64,000 nucleotides of DNA. It comes from CBDCFL01 sp965216135 (lineage in GTDB: Bacteria > Pseudomonadota > Alphaproteobacteria > Rhodobacterales > Rhodobacteraceae). The stretch covers positions 124,001 through 188,000 of the forward strand of contig CBDCFL010000019.1 of the NCBI GenBank assembly GCA_965216135.1. Direction: 5' to 3'. Made by a program: the position numbers and the translations under genes. Shown piece after piece: positions 16,959 through 26,215 of the stretch; positions within the stretch are counted from its first letter, which is position 1, and each line of letters opens with the position of its first letter. The notes beneath the pieces were generated by a model that searched no databases, was not told the origin of the DNA, and saw only the letters and a list, made by a program, of their open reading frames with translations.

Positions 16959-18023
16959 ATGGCGAAGATCACGATAGCTGAGCTCGCCCAAGCGCTGGCC
17001 GCCGAGGCTGCGGGCGATCAGAGCATCGAAATAGACCGCGCTGATGAGCCTGCGCGCGCCGGGCCCGCGGATTTGGCGGTGGCGATGGATCCGGCCTATC
17101 TGGACGGATTAGCACGATCAAAGGCGCGTGCGGCCATACTGCCTGCGGGCACCGACTGGCGCGAGCACGGGCTTGAGGCGGCAATCTTCGTTGGCAATCC
17201 ACGCGTAGCGATGGCGGGTCTGACCCAGACCTTTGCGGCGCAGGTGCGCCCGCCGGCGGCGATCGTCCATGCCACCGCCGTAATATCGCCGGGTGCGACA
17301 ATTGGGCAGGACGTATCTGTTGGGCCAAATGCGGTGATAGAGGCCGGCGCGAGCGTTGGCGATGACTGCCGGATCGGTATGAATGTCTGGATCGGGCCTG
17401 ATACCGCGATTGGCGCTAGCGCGCGGATCGGCGCGGGCGTTTCGATTGGCGGAAATGTCGAGATCGGCGCGCAATTTTGCGCCCATCCCGGCGTGGTAAT
17501 CGGGGCGGACGGATTTTCATTTGTCGCGCGCGATGGCGCGGGGCGCGCAGATACCGGGCCGTCCTGGACGAAGATACATTCGCTTGGCGGCGTGGCGATT
17601 GGCGAGGACGTGGAGATCGGCGCGAATTCTTCGGTTGACGCAGGCACATTGCGCCCAACCAGCATCGGCGACGGCACCAAAATCGATGCCCTCGTGCAGG
17701 TTGGTCATAACGTGCAGATCGGCCGGAACTGTCTGCTGTGTGCCCATGTTGCGGTGGGCGGGTCGGCCATCGTTGGTGATAATTCTGTGCTTGCGGGGCA
17801 AGTCGGCGTCGCCGACAACGTCAGCCTGGGACGGGGTGTCATCGCCGGAGGCGCGACGAAAATCCTTACCAATGTTCCCGCCGGTCGCACGGTTCTGGGC
17901 TATCCGGCGATGAAGATCGAGACCCACGTCGAGACGTACAAAGCACTACGCCGCTTGCCGCGGCTGATGGCCCGCCTGGCCAGTTTGGAAAAGGCAATTT
18001 CCAAAACCGAGCAGCGCGACTAG
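16959..18023 (+). CDS. lpxD: UDP-3-O-(3-hydroxyacyl)glucosamine N-acyltransferase
   Basis: The 354-residue protein has an N-terminal uridine-binding domain (about 1-100), then long left-handed beta-helix hexapeptide repeats (IGxxxxIG... such as GPNAVIEAGASVGDDCRIG) and HPGVVIGADGF, then GHNVQIGRN with the catalytic His. It adds the second hydroxyacyl chain in lipid A synthesis on the cytoplasmic side of the inner membrane. It follows the L,D-transpeptidase by 56 bp. Standing apart from bamA/fabZ/lpxA is unusual compared with the common lpxD-fabZ-lpxA cluster; I cannot tell whether another lpxD copy exists elsewhere. Confidence 0.95.
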   Translation: MAKITIAELAQALAAEAAGDQSIEIDRADEPARAGPADLAVAMDPAYLDGLARSKARAAILPAGTDWREHGLEAAIFVGNPRVAMAGLTQTFAAQVRPPAAIVHATAVISPGATIGQDVSVGPNAVIEAGASVGDDCRIGMNVWIGPDTAIGASARIGAGVSIGGNVEIGAQFCAHPGVVIGADGFSFVARDGAGRADTGPSWTKIHSLGGVAIGEDVEIGANSSVDAGTLRPTSIGDGTKIDALVQVGHNVQIGRNCLLCAHVAVGGSAIVGDNSVLAGQVGVADNVSLGRGVIAGGATKILTNVPAGRTVLGYPAMKIETHVETYKALRRLPRLMARLASLEKAISKTEQRD

Positions 18024-18034
18024 GTGAACTGGGT

Positions 18035-18619
18035 TCAGCCAGGGTCGCTTTGATCAATGAGCGCCTGATATCCGGCGGTAAACCCCGAAAGTGACACCGT
18101 GAGGTTGACGGCCAGATCCGGCACAGCGCGCGGGTAGATCGTGACCTGCGCGGTCTGCCCGCGCTTAAACGCATCGAGGTCTTCCTGCAAGAAACCAATC
18201 TCGGCGTGACAGCCAACGCGGTCGCAGAACTGAAACTGATAGCGTTTGGCGACACCGCCATCGACGGCAACGGTGACCTGGCGGGTCAGCAGCGTTTCCA
18301 GTGGCGTGGTTATTGACACGCCGGTCACAAATTCTTGCCCCGGATCGAGTTCGACAACCTGGATCTCGGCGACGCGCGTGCCGCCCTGATCCGCCAAAAA
18401 CTGGTGGAGCGTGCAGGGGTCGGGCCCATCTTCAGTTTGCTCACAGCGTACCGCCCAATCGCCGTGTTGGGCACCGATATAGGTGGTGGGCGCGACAGGA
18501 CTCTCGGTTTCGGCGGCTTCTGCGTTTGCCTCGCCGGTGGTCGTTTCCTGTGCCATCGCCGGGGCGGTCAAGCCCATCAGAACCCAAGCTGAAATTGTCG
18601 TGGCCCGTAGTATCAACAT
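18035..18619 (-). CDS. Invasion associated locus B (IalB) family protein
   Basis: From ATG 18619 (MLILRATTISAWVLMGLTAPAMAQE) the protein has a clear signal peptide and about 170 mature residues with GDWAVRCEQ near the start, a Cys pattern (CEQ...CTLH, FCDRVGCHAEIGF) and TIYPRAVPDLAVNLTVSLSGF near the end, matching the IalB fold. Such proteins are periplasmic or outer-membrane associated; in Bartonella the founder aids red-cell invasion, but most alphaproteobacterial members have unknown roles. It converges with lpxD, 11 bp apart. Confidence 0.85.
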   Translation of the reverse strand: MLILRATTISAWVLMGLTAPAMAQETTTGEANAEAAETESPVAPTTYIGAQHGDWAVRCEQTEDGPDPCTLHQFLADQGGTRVAEIQVVELDPGQEFVTGVSITTPLETLLTRQVTVAVDGGVAKRYQFQFCDRVGCHAEIGFLQEDLDAFKRGQTAQVTIYPRAVPDLAVNLTVSLSGFTAGYQALIDQSDPG

Positions 18620-18764
18620 GCGCGAGGCTCCTGCCGGGTTGTGCCGCATTAGGTATTATGGCGCCTAACATGCCGCCCGCAGCATGTCATGTCGAATGTA
18701 TTTCCCGCCCGCCAAGGGACGATTTACCGCCGCCGTTTTGCATGGATTTCCAACCGTCTGGGCC

Positions 18765-18836
18765 AAAAAGAAAAGGACCCACGCTGGGGTCCTTCTCAAA
18801 TTGATCCTCCCGGTCGGACTGGCCGACTTCTTGTGC
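18765..18836 (-). ncRNA. Candidate small RNA 2 with GGGAGG segment and terminator
   Basis: On the minus strand a TTGACG (18870-18865) with an ATAGTT-like -10 element (18848-18843, 16-bp spacing) would start a transcript near 18836. The predicted RNA forms GTCGG/CCGAC hairpin (18813-18827), then an open CGGGAGGAUC stretch, then a GGACCC/GGGTCC hairpin (18773-18794) followed by a T-rich tract. No ORF fits. The layout is that of a Rho-independent sRNA, but expression is not shown by sequence. Confidence 0.45.
18773..18794 (-). terminator. Rho-independent terminator of candidate sRNA 2
   Basis: Stem AAGGACCC/GGGTCCTT with a 6-base loop; on the minus strand it is followed by TTTTCTTTTT (18774-18765). 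No protein gene ends here on that strand. Confidence 0.7.
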
Positions 18837-18894
18837 GCCGGTAACTATGGCAAATGGTCGCGCCCGTCAACCGCCAGAAAATTGCAATTTCGGC

Positions 18895-18980
18895 AAAAAA
18901 AGACCGCGCTGAAACGCGCGGCCAGTTTAACAGGGAGGAAGTCACCCCATTGAGCCGCAACAGGCGGTTCGGGGCAGAAC
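18895..18980 (-). ncRNA. Candidate small RNA 1, CCUCCC-motif (cuckoo/CcsR-like)
   Basis: The minus strand carries hairpin CCCC..CCGC..GCGG..GGGG (18974-18945), an unpaired UGACUUCCUCCCUGUU stretch (TTCCTCCC at 18940-18933), and a CCGCGC/GCGCGG terminator hairpin with a run of seven Ts. This matches the layout of the alphaproteobacterial cuckoo / CcsR sRNAs (CCUCCUCCC motif between two stems) described in Rhodobacter sphaeroides. The same CCTCCCTGTT-A-ACTGG string occurs after the phasin gene at 62.3 kb, which suggests homology. The R. sphaeroides genes follow a DUF1127 gene, which is not present here. Confidence 0.5.
18904..18921 (-). terminator. Rho-independent terminator of candidate sRNA 1
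   Basis: Six-base-pair stem CCGCGC/GCGCGG with loop of six; the minus strand continues TCTTTTTTTG (18903-18894). Confidence 0.7.
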
Positions 18981-19047
18981 AAAGCTGGCACAAATTCGTT
19001 AAATTTGTATTGTCGGTCGAAATGCTTGGCGAGGTGAAAGGTGGGAA

Positions 19048-20613
19048 ATGTCTGACTCTGGGATTTTTGTCGGTGGTGGTGGCCAGGATTACGCCGCGCA
19101 TCAGGAATTGGCGCTCAAATACGCCAACCGCCACGGCCTGATCGCAGGCGCAACCGGCACTGGCAAAACAGTGACATTGCAAATTCTGGCTGAAGGTTTT
19201 TCAAATGCCGGGGTTCCGGTGTTTATGTCGGATGTCAAAGGCGATTTGTCGGGCATGGCCGCACCGGGTCGCGACGATTTCAAGCTGCATGACGCATTTA
19301 CCAAACGTGCGGGCACGATCGGCTTTGAAAACTACAATTATGCGGCATTCCCCGTCGCATTTTGGGATCTGTTCGGCGATCAGGGCCACCCCGTGCGCAC
19401 CACCGTTGCGGAAATGGGGCCATTGTTGTTGTCGCGTCTTTTGGATCTGTCCGAGGCACAAGAAGGCGTGCTGAACATTGCTTTTCGCGTCTCTGATGAA
19501 CAGGGACTGCCGTTGCTTGATCTGAAGGACTTGCAGGCGCTGCTGGTCTGGACGGGCGAGAACCGCAAGGAATTGTCGCTTCGCTATGGCAATGTCTCGA
19601 CGACCTCGGTCGGGGCAATTCAACGGGCGCTGCTGGTTCTGGAAAATCAGGGCGGTGCGCAGTTTTTCGGCGAGCCGGCGCTGGCGCTCGGTGATATGAT
19701 GAAACTGGCCGCCGACGGACGCGGCCAGGTGAACATTCTGGCGGCCGACAAGCTGATGGCCTCGCCCAGGCTCTATGCGACCTTCCTTTTGTGGCTGCTT
19801 TCGGAATTGTTTGAGGAGCTTCCCGAGATCGGTGACCCGGACAAGCCCAAGCTGGTGTTTTTCTTCGACGAAGCACATCTGCTGTTTGATGACGCACCTA
19901 AGGCGCTGGTCAAAAAGGTCGAGCAGGTCGCGCGCCTGATCCGCTCCAAAGGTGTTGGCATTTACTTCGTCACTCAGAATCCGGCCGATATTCCCGACGA
20001 TATTCTGGGCCAGTTGGGCAATCGCGTGCAGCACGCGCTGAGAGCGTTCACTGCACGCGACCAGAAAGCCCTGCGCTTGGCGGCTGAAACTTATCGGGCC
20101 AACCCGCGGTTCTCAACCGAAGAGACGATCCTGCAGGTCGGCGTGGGCGAGGCCGTTACCTCGATGCTGCAAAAAAAGGGCGTGCCGGGGATCGTCGAGC
20201 GCACTTTGATCCGCCCGCCAAGCTCCCAGCTCGGGCCGCTGGACAAGGCCGCGCGCAGGCAGATGTTGCGCAGTTCGCCGCTGGCTGATGTTTACGATGA
20301 CCCGATCGACCGGGACTCAGCCTATGAGCGGCTTAAAGCGCGGGCCAAGGCGGCAGCCGAAGAGGCCGAGCGCGCCGAGCGCGAAGAAGACAAAGCCGAA
20401 AAGACCCGACAATCGCGCAGCGCATCGCGGCGCTATGACCCCGACGATCCCTGGGCCAAGAAACCGGCCAAGCGAAAGACCCGCGCGCGCCGGTCGAAAT
20501 CCAAAGGCAGCATCGGCGGTGCCATGGCCGATGTTGTGATCAAGGAGCTGACCGGCACCACCGGCCGGCGTATCCTGCGCGGAATTCTCGGCGGTCTGTT
20601 CAAATCCCGCTAA
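19048..20613 (+). CDS. HerA-like / DUF853 ATPase
   Basis: The 521-residue protein has Walker A GATGTGKT (about residues 34-41), Walker B LVFFFDEAH (about 270), and a QNPADIPDDILGQLGNRVQHALRAF block with the arginine-finger region typical of the DUF853 (YjgR-like) branch of HerA/FtsK ATPases. The C-terminus is highly charged (EEAERAEREEDKAEKTRQSR, then a basic stretch). It is a cytoplasmic hexameric-type ATPase of undefined role, perhaps DNA translocation. A GGTGGGAA ribosome site precedes ATG. It stands alone between candidate sRNAs and the CorC-like gene. Confidence 0.9.
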   Translation: MSDSGIFVGGGGQDYAAHQELALKYANRHGLIAGATGTGKTVTLQILAEGFSNAGVPVFMSDVKGDLSGMAAPGRDDFKLHDAFTKRAGTIGFENYNYAAFPVAFWDLFGDQGHPVRTTVAEMGPLLLSRLLDLSEAQEGVLNIAFRVSDEQGLPLLDLKDLQALLVWTGENRKELSLRYGNVSTTSVGAIQRALLVLENQGGAQFFGEPALALGDMMKLAADGRGQVNILAADKLMASPRLYATFLLWLLSELFEELPEIGDPDKPKLVFFFDEAHLLFDDAPKALVKKVEQVARLIRSKGVGIYFVTQNPADIPDDILGQLGNRVQHALRAFTARDQKALRLAAETYRANPRFSTEETILQVGVGEAVTSMLQKKGVPGIVERTLIRPPSSQLGPLDKAARRQMLRSSPLADVYDDPIDRDSAYERLKARAKAAAEEAERAEREEDKAEKTRQSRSASRRYDPDDPWAKKPAKRKTRARRSKSKGSIGGAMADVVIKELTGTTGRRILRGILGGLFKSR

Positions 20614-20625
20614 TCGTGCGTGCGA

Positions 20626-21927
20626 TTAAAGCTTCCTGATTTTGAGCCTGGTCACGCGGTTGGCCTTGCGTTCGACAACCTGAAATCGAAAGCCGTGAAA
20701 GGAAAACACCTGCCCGGCGATTGGTATGGTCTGGGCTTCGTGAATAACCAGCCCGGCGACTGTATTTGCCTCTTCGTCCGGCAAGTTCCAATCGGTCGTC
20801 CGGTTCAGATCGCGGATCGTCGTCGCCCCATCGACCAGCCATTCGCCCGCCTCACCGGGTTGGATGCCGGTGGCGTCTGCCTGGTCAAATTCGTCCGTAA
20901 TCTCGCCGACGATTTCCTCCAGAATGTCCTCCAGAGTGATCAGCCCTTCAAGCGAACCGTATTCGTCCACCACAAACGCGAAATGCGTGTGGCGATGCAA
21001 AAACTGCCGCATCTGATCGCCAAGCGTCGTGGTTTCCGGCACGAAATAGGGTTGCTTCGCCACTGCGGCGACATCAAACCCCTCAAGCCCGTCGCCCTGC
21101 CCTGCGCGGCGGTGTTTATACATCGCGCGCAGCAAATCCTTGGCGTGCAGGACGCCGACAATATTTTCCGGTTCACTTTTGTAGAGCGGCAGGCGGGTGT
21201 GCGGCGAGGCCAGGATTTTTTCCAGAACCTCCTGCGGCGCTGTGGCGGCGTCGATCATCTCGATCTCAGATCTGTGCAGCATGATCTCGTCGACGGTTCG
21301 CTCGCCCAGATCAAGGGCACCAAGAATACGGTCGCGATCCTCCTTTGCGACCAGCCCTTCGTAATGCCCAAGCGTGATCGCGCCGGCAATCTCGTCGCGG
21401 ACGGCAAGGATGCGGCTGTCCGGGTCGGCGCGCACGCCGAAAATGCGCAGGATCAGGCGGACCAGGGCACGGATTAAGCCGACCACAGGCGCAAAGACCA
21501 GAATGACCGGCTGGATCACTCCGGCAACCCGCGATGCGGCATTTTCAGGGTTGGTGATCGCATAGGTTTTCGGCAGCACTTCGGCAAATATCAGCACCAG
21601 CAGCGTCATCACTACGGTTGCCATCGCCACGCCACTGTCGCCAAAGGCGCGGGTGAACATCGCGGTGGCCAGCGATGCCGCGAGAATATTCACCAGATTG
21701 TTGCCCAGCAGGACGGAGCCGATCAGACGCTCGTTGTCTTCGGTGATCTTCAGTGCCCGTTCTGCCCCGCGCGAGCCTTTATCGGCCCGTGCGCGAAGCT
21801 TGCCGCGCGATGCCGCTGTCAGCGCTGTCTCAGAACCCGAAAACAGCGCCGACAGGATCAGCAGCGCAAGGATCGCGCCTGAGGTTATCCAGAATGCGCT
21901 GTCAAGAAATTGAACACTGGGGTCCAT
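20626..21927 (-). CDS. HlyC/CorC family transporter (DUF21-CBS-CorC)
   Basis: The 433-residue protein has three to four N-terminal membrane segments of the DUF21/CNNM domain (about 1-190, including SALFSGSETALTAASRGKL), a CBS pair (about 205-335, with IVGVLHAKDLLR and EYGSLEGLITLEDILEEIVGEI), and a C-terminal CorC_HlyC domain (about 345-430). Members export Mg2+ or Co2+ across the inner membrane. It ends 12 bp from the convergent HerA-like gene. Confidence 0.93.
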   Translation of the reverse strand: MDPSVQFLDSAFWITSGAILALLILSALFSGSETALTAASRGKLRARADKGSRGAERALKITEDNERLIGSVLLGNNLVNILAASLATAMFTRAFGDSGVAMATVVMTLLVLIFAEVLPKTYAITNPENAASRVAGVIQPVILVFAPVVGLIRALVRLILRIFGVRADPDSRILAVRDEIAGAITLGHYEGLVAKEDRDRILGALDLGERTVDEIMLHRSEIEMIDAATAPQEVLEKILASPHTRLPLYKSEPENIVGVLHAKDLLRAMYKHRRAGQGDGLEGFDVAAVAKQPYFVPETTTLGDQMRQFLHRHTHFAFVVDEYGSLEGLITLEDILEEIVGEITDEFDQADATGIQPGEAGEWLVDGATTIRDLNRTTDWNLPDEEANTVAGLVIHEAQTIPIAGQVFSFHGFRFQVVERKANRVTRLKIRKL

Positions 21928-22867
21928 GGGATTGCCTTTGCATGATTATGTCAGATGTTATGAGGTCAGGCGCGGTGCCGTTCAAGGGGCGCGGGCGCAC
22001 GGTGTCGCCCGACGGGCGGCCCGATCATTGCCGATGATCGGACAGGTCTTGCACCAGTTGCCACAAGGCATCCGGCACCTCGGCACGGCTTTCCGGGCCG
22101 CGCCCGGTTCCCGGCATCCGCGTGCCTGTGTCTTCGCCAACCGCCCCAGCCAGTCGCGCGATCCGATCGCCAAAATCCGCGGAGGTTTCCGGATCGATCA
22201 GGATGAATAACTGCCCCAGGTCATGGGGGGCACCCTGGGGTGATTTGAGCGGCGCGACATCAACCGAGTTGCGCCCGCCGGTCAGCCCGGCTGCCAAAAC
22301 TTCGACCATCAGTCCAAACCCCCAGCCCTTGTAGCCGCCTGCCGACATCAGCGCACCAGCAAGGGCCGCGTCGGGGTCAGTGGTGGATTGCCCGTCTTTG
22401 TCAACCGCCCAGCCGGGCGGGATTGATTCGCCTGCCGCCTTGGCCATGGTGATCTTGCCAAGCGCGACCGCCGATGTAGAGAAGTCAAATTGCAGCACCG
22501 GTCCATCCGGCCCCGGCACCGAAAATGAAATCGGGTTGGTGCCGATGACGCGCTTGCGCCCACCCGGACCGGCGACAACCGGTGAAGCATTGGTGCACCC
22601 AAGCCCGATAAGACCCGCCGCGGCAATCTTTTCGGTAAAGAACCCTAGCGCCGTGCAGGTATGGGCATGCGAAATGGCCAGCGCGGCGATACCGTTTTCG
22701 CGGGCTGCGGCCAGCGCCAAGGGCAGCGCGCGCAGAAACGCGGGCTGGGAAAACCCGAACCCCGCATCGACCCTGACAAGACCCGGCCGGGGCCGCGTGA
22801 CTTTCGGTTCGGCCTGTCCCTTGACCCGCCCGGTAACCAGTTGCTGGCAATAGCTTTCAAGGTAATA

Positions 22868-24032
22868 ATACCAACGGTCATTGATCAGAACCCATGCGCC
22901 CATTTGCGCATGCCGAGGGACATGATCTTCCATGGTTGGTCGATGAGGTTGTTCCAGGCTTGGCAGCACAGCGCGACGATGTCTTCGTAGGATTTGAAGA
23001 TCCGGTTCGACAACCAGTTGTCGCGCATGAATTGCCAGACATTCTCCACCGGGTTCAACTCGGGCGATCGTGGCGGCAGCGCCAGGACGGTGATGTTGTC
23101 GGGGATCGCCAGCTTGGGCGTCAAGTGCCAACCGGCCTGATCGACGATCAGCACCGCATGGGTGCCGGGATCGACGGCGGCACTGATCTCGATGAGGTGC
23201 GCCGCCATGGCGTCGGTGTCGCACCAGGGCATGACCAGCCCGGCGCCTTTCCCCTTCGCGGGACAGATCGCGCCGAAGATATAGGCCCATTCGGTGCGCT
23301 GGTCGCGGGGCGCCCGCGGGCGCGTGCCACGTCTGGCCCATCGGCGTGTGAGCTTATTCTTCTGGCCGATGCGGGCTTCATCTTGCCACCACAGCTCTAT
23401 CTCGACGCCTTTCGGGAGCCTCGCCCGGATCTTCGCCAGTTCGCGGGGAAGTTTTTTTTAAAAGCCTCGACGGCCAGCTCGTTTTGCGCGTAGTGGCGCG
23501 GCCGCGCCGAGATCTTGGCGAAGCCGAGCGCCTTCAACTCGCGCCCGACCGTGGTCTCGTCGAGCGAGATGGCGAACGTCTCCAAGAGCCACCGCGCCAG
23601 GTCCTTGCGCCGCCAGCGCACGACGCCGTCCACCGCCGGGACCGGGCCGGCCTCAACAACCTCCGCCAGTGCGCGGCGGTGATCGGCGTTGAGCTTCGAG
23701 GGTGCGCCCGGTGACTTCCCATCGACCAGCCCGTCCGGTCCGCGGGCGTTGAAGCGCAGCACCCAGTCGCGAATGATCTGCAGACCGACGCCGCCGATCC
23801 GCGACGCATCCGTCCTGCTGCCACCATCGTAGACCTCGGCCAACGCCAGCAGACGACGGCTCTGGGTCGCGTCCCTGGTCCTCTTCGCGAGGCGCCGCAG
23901 TGAGACGCTGTCAAAATCGTTCCGTAAGTCGATAGGCGCTGCCATGGCGAACCTCATTGGTTCACCACATTGAGTCAGAGATCGGACCGCTTGGGAATCC
24001 CCAACGTGAGTCAGGCATTCCGCTCGGTGGTA
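22868..24032 (-). mobile_element. IS630-B, intact-ended IS630 family element
   Basis: The terminal repeats are ATACCAACGG on the left and, inverted, TACCACCGAG on the right; TA flanks both sides (22866-22867 and 24033-24034), as for IS630. A GGGAATCCCC box lies near the transposase start, as beside the other IS630 copies here. It carries one transposase gene in two frames. Confidence 0.9.
22885..23945 (-). CDS. IS630-B transposase, two frames joined by a frameshift
   Basis: ORF A (23945 to about 23450, MAAPIDLRNDFDS...) is the helix-turn-helix/winged part ending at EAFKKNFPANW; ORF B carries the DDE domain with WWQDEARIGQ, VDQAGWH and PPRSPELNPVENVW. The join lies at an A8 tract (23458-23465 region). 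Either a -1 slip on the tract or one base lost just after it would unite the halves. The C and D copies have the same tract at the same codons. Confidence 0.85.
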
Positions 24033-24242
24033 TAAAGTCCGCAAATACGGTTACCGCGCGCCTCGGCCCAAGCGATGGCCTCGGCCATAACCTGGGCCGG
24101 GAAATCAGCGGCACCATGGGCAATCAGCGCCTTGCGACTGGCGCTTTGAATCGTCGATATGTCAATCTGCGGCATTCACCACGGCCTTCCTTAGAGTGAT
24201 GGCGCAAAAAATCCAGGTCGCCACGGCCAACTTACCTGCATT

Positions 24243-24926
24243 TCAGCTCTCGGCAATCCGCCCGTGCTCCAGCCGCAAAACGCGGTCCATGCGACCGGCA
24301 AGTTGCAGGTTATGCGTGGCGATCAATGCCGCCAGCCCTTGGTTACGCACCAGCGCCATAAACTCGGAAAACACCGTTTCGGATGTATCGGGGTCGAGAT
24401 TTCCGGTCGGCTCGTCGGCCAAGAGCAGTCTGGGACGGTTCGCCAAGGCCCGCGCCAGCGCCACGCGCTGCTGTTCGCCGCCTGACAATGCCGCGGGCCG
24501 GTGACTGACCCGCTCGGCAAGCCCAAGACTTGCGAGCAGATCCGATGCACGCGCGGTAGCTGCGGCGGTGCCGCATCCATCGGCAAGCTGTGGCAGAACG
24601 ACATTTTCCAGGGCGGAAAATTCCGGCAACAGATGATGAAACTGATAGACAAAACCGATCTCGGCGCGGCGCGCGCGGGTTCTGGCCCGGTCGCTGGCAT
24701 CCGACATATCGCGGCCATTCAATGTTACCGATCCATCGTCGGATGTGTCCAGTAATCCGGCAATATGCAAAAGCGTCGATTTGCCCGCGCCCGATGGGGC
24801 GACCAGCGCCACGGCCTCGCCTGGATCCAACACCAGAGAGATGTGCCGCAAGACCGGCACCTCGCGCGCGCTGCCCTGCAGATAGGTTTTGGCAATGCCC
24901 TCTAGCCGCAGGACAGGCTCATTCAT
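24243..24926 (-). CDS. lolD: Lipoprotein-releasing ABC transporter ATP-binding protein LolD
   Basis: The 227-residue ATPase has Walker A APSGAGKST, Q-loop FVYQFHHLLPEF, signature LSGGEQQRV, Walker B LLLADEPTGNLD and switch ATHN. The FHHLLPEFSALENV block is typical of LolD. It powers release of outer-membrane lipoproteins to LolA. Its start overlaps the end of the LolC/E gene by 8 bp, marking one operon. Confidence 0.94.
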   Translation of the reverse strand: MNEPVLRLEGIAKTYLQGSAREVPVLRHISLVLDPGEAVALVAPSGAGKSTLLHIAGLLDTSDDGSVTLNGRDMSDASDRARTRARRAEIGFVYQFHHLLPEFSALENVVLPQLADGCGTAAATARASDLLASLGLAERVSHRPAALSGGEQQRVALARALANRPRLLLADEPTGNLDPDTSETVFSEFMALVRNQGLAALIATHNLQLAGRMDRVLRLEHGRIAES

Positions 24927-26202
24927 AGCGCAGCGCCTCGACCGGGTTCATGCGCGCAGCGCGCCGGGCCGGAAAATAGGTGATACCAAAGGACAGCGTC
25001 AGCGACAGGGTTATTGCCGAAAGCACATCGCGCAGCTGCAATTTGGCTGGCAACTCATAGATCCCGCGGATCGCCGGATCCCAGACACCACCGCCCGCGA
25101 TGTAATTCACCGCCGAAAATATCGGGTCGATGTAGATGGCAAACAGGCACCCCAGCACCACACCGAAGGCTGTTCCAACCACGCCCACCAGCGCCCCGCA
25201 GATGAAAAACACGCGCAGAACCGACCCCTCGGTCAGACCCATGGTCCGCAGAATGCCGATGTCGCGGCCCTTGTTCTTGACCAGCATGATCAGCCCACTG
25301 GTGATGTTCAGCGCCGCGATCAGAACCAGGATCGCCATGATGATGAACATGACGTTGTCCTCAATATCCAGCGCGCGCAAAAAAGCGCCCGACCGGTCGC
25401 GCCAGCTCCACAAAAGCGCGTGTTGACCGCCTGCATTCAACAGCGCCGCGGTATAATCCTGAATTGCTTCAGGCCTTTCGACCATCACTTCGATCTCATC
25501 GGCCGCGCCTTCGCGGTTGAAAAAAATCTGCGCTGCGTCAAACGGCATGTAGACGCGCGTGCGGTCGATATCGAAACGCCCGGCGGTGAAGATATAGCCG
25601 ATCTCATAAGCGCTGACCCGTGGTGAGGTTCCAAATGCGGTTTTCACCCCGTTGGGTGAGATCAGCCGGATGGTATCGCCAACCGTAGCGCCCAGCTCGC
25701 GCGCAATGCCAGAGCCGATGGCGATAGCGGGGTCAAATCCGTCCAGCGTTCCGACCTGCGCTTGCGGATTGGCAACGCGCGGAATGCCGGCCAGATCAGC
25801 CGGACTTATGCCATAGACATCCGCGCCCGTCGTCTCGTCGCGCAGATTGGCCATGACCTGGCCGCGCACCAGCGGCGCGGCGCGGGTGACACCGGCAATG
25901 GCACCGATCGCTTCGGCAATCGCGCGATAATCTGCAATCTCGCTGGTGGTGCGGCCATCGGGCGTGACATAAACCGCGCTATAAACCGTGACATGCGCAT
26001 TTGCGCCCAGGATCGTATCGACGAATTCGGCCCGAAAGCCCGCCCTGACCGACATCGTCGCAATTAGCGCAAAGACCGCCAGCGCGATGCCGGTCAGGCT
26101 GATCCAGGTCATCACTGAAACGCCGCCATCTGCACGCCGGGCGCGCAGGTAGCGCCAGGCGATCATCCACTCAAAACGGGAAAATGGCGCGGGATTGGAC
26201 AT
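24919..26202 (-). CDS. Lipoprotein-releasing ABC transporter permease (LolC/LolE family)
   Basis: The 427-residue protein has an N-terminal membrane helix (EWMIAWRYLRARRADGGVSVMTWISLTGIALAVFALI), a large periplasmic MacB-like domain (about 50-260) and three C-terminal helices, with the LVKNKGRDIGILRTMG coupling segment and ARRAARMNPVEALRYE tail. One permease gene rather than a lolC/lolE pair is usual in alphaproteobacteria (a LolF-like homodimer). proS is normally its upstream neighbour; here about 4 kb of other genes separate them. Confidence 0.93.
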   Translation of the reverse strand: MSNPAPFSRFEWMIAWRYLRARRADGGVSVMTWISLTGIALAVFALIATMSVRAGFRAEFVDTILGANAHVTVYSAVYVTPDGRTTSEIADYRAIAEAIGAIAGVTRAAPLVRGQVMANLRDETTGADVYGISPADLAGIPRVANPQAQVGTLDGFDPAIAIGSGIARELGATVGDTIRLISPNGVKTAFGTSPRVSAYEIGYIFTAGRFDIDRTRVYMPFDAAQIFFNREGAADEIEVMVERPEAIQDYTAALLNAGGQHALLWSWRDRSGAFLRALDIEDNVMFIIMAILVLIAALNITSGLIMLVKNKGRDIGILRTMGLTEGSVLRVFFICGALVGVVGTAFGVVLGCLFAIYIDPIFSAVNYIAGGGVWDPAIRGIYELPAKLQLRDVLSAITLSLTLSFGITYFPARRAARMNPVEALRYE

Positions 26203-26215
26203 TGCTCGGGTCGGC

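Larger units (their letters stand above)
22025..24175 (-). pseudogene. Ldh_2 family malate/L-lactate/ureidoglycolate-type dehydrogenase, split by IS630-B
   Basis: The 5' part (24175 to 24033) encodes MPQIDISTIQSASRKALIAHG...GNRICGLY, and the 3' part (22867 to 22025) resumes YLESYCQQLVTGRVKG... with SHAHTCTALGFF, GTNPISFSVPG and GGYKGWGFGLMVEVL, characteristic of the Ldh_2 NAD(P)-dependent oxidoreductases. Removing the element and one TA restores a 327-residue protein in frame, so the gene was whole until recently. The substrate could be malate, L-lactate, ureidoglycolate or diketogulonate. The apparent long frame from 23341 is an artefact that reads through the element out of its own frame. 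Confidence 0.88.

Noticed and set aside
22868..23341. 5' extension of the Ldh_2 frame as a novel N-terminal domain
   Set aside because: It reads through IS630-B in a frame different from its transposase; the true N-terminus lies at 24175 beyond the element.
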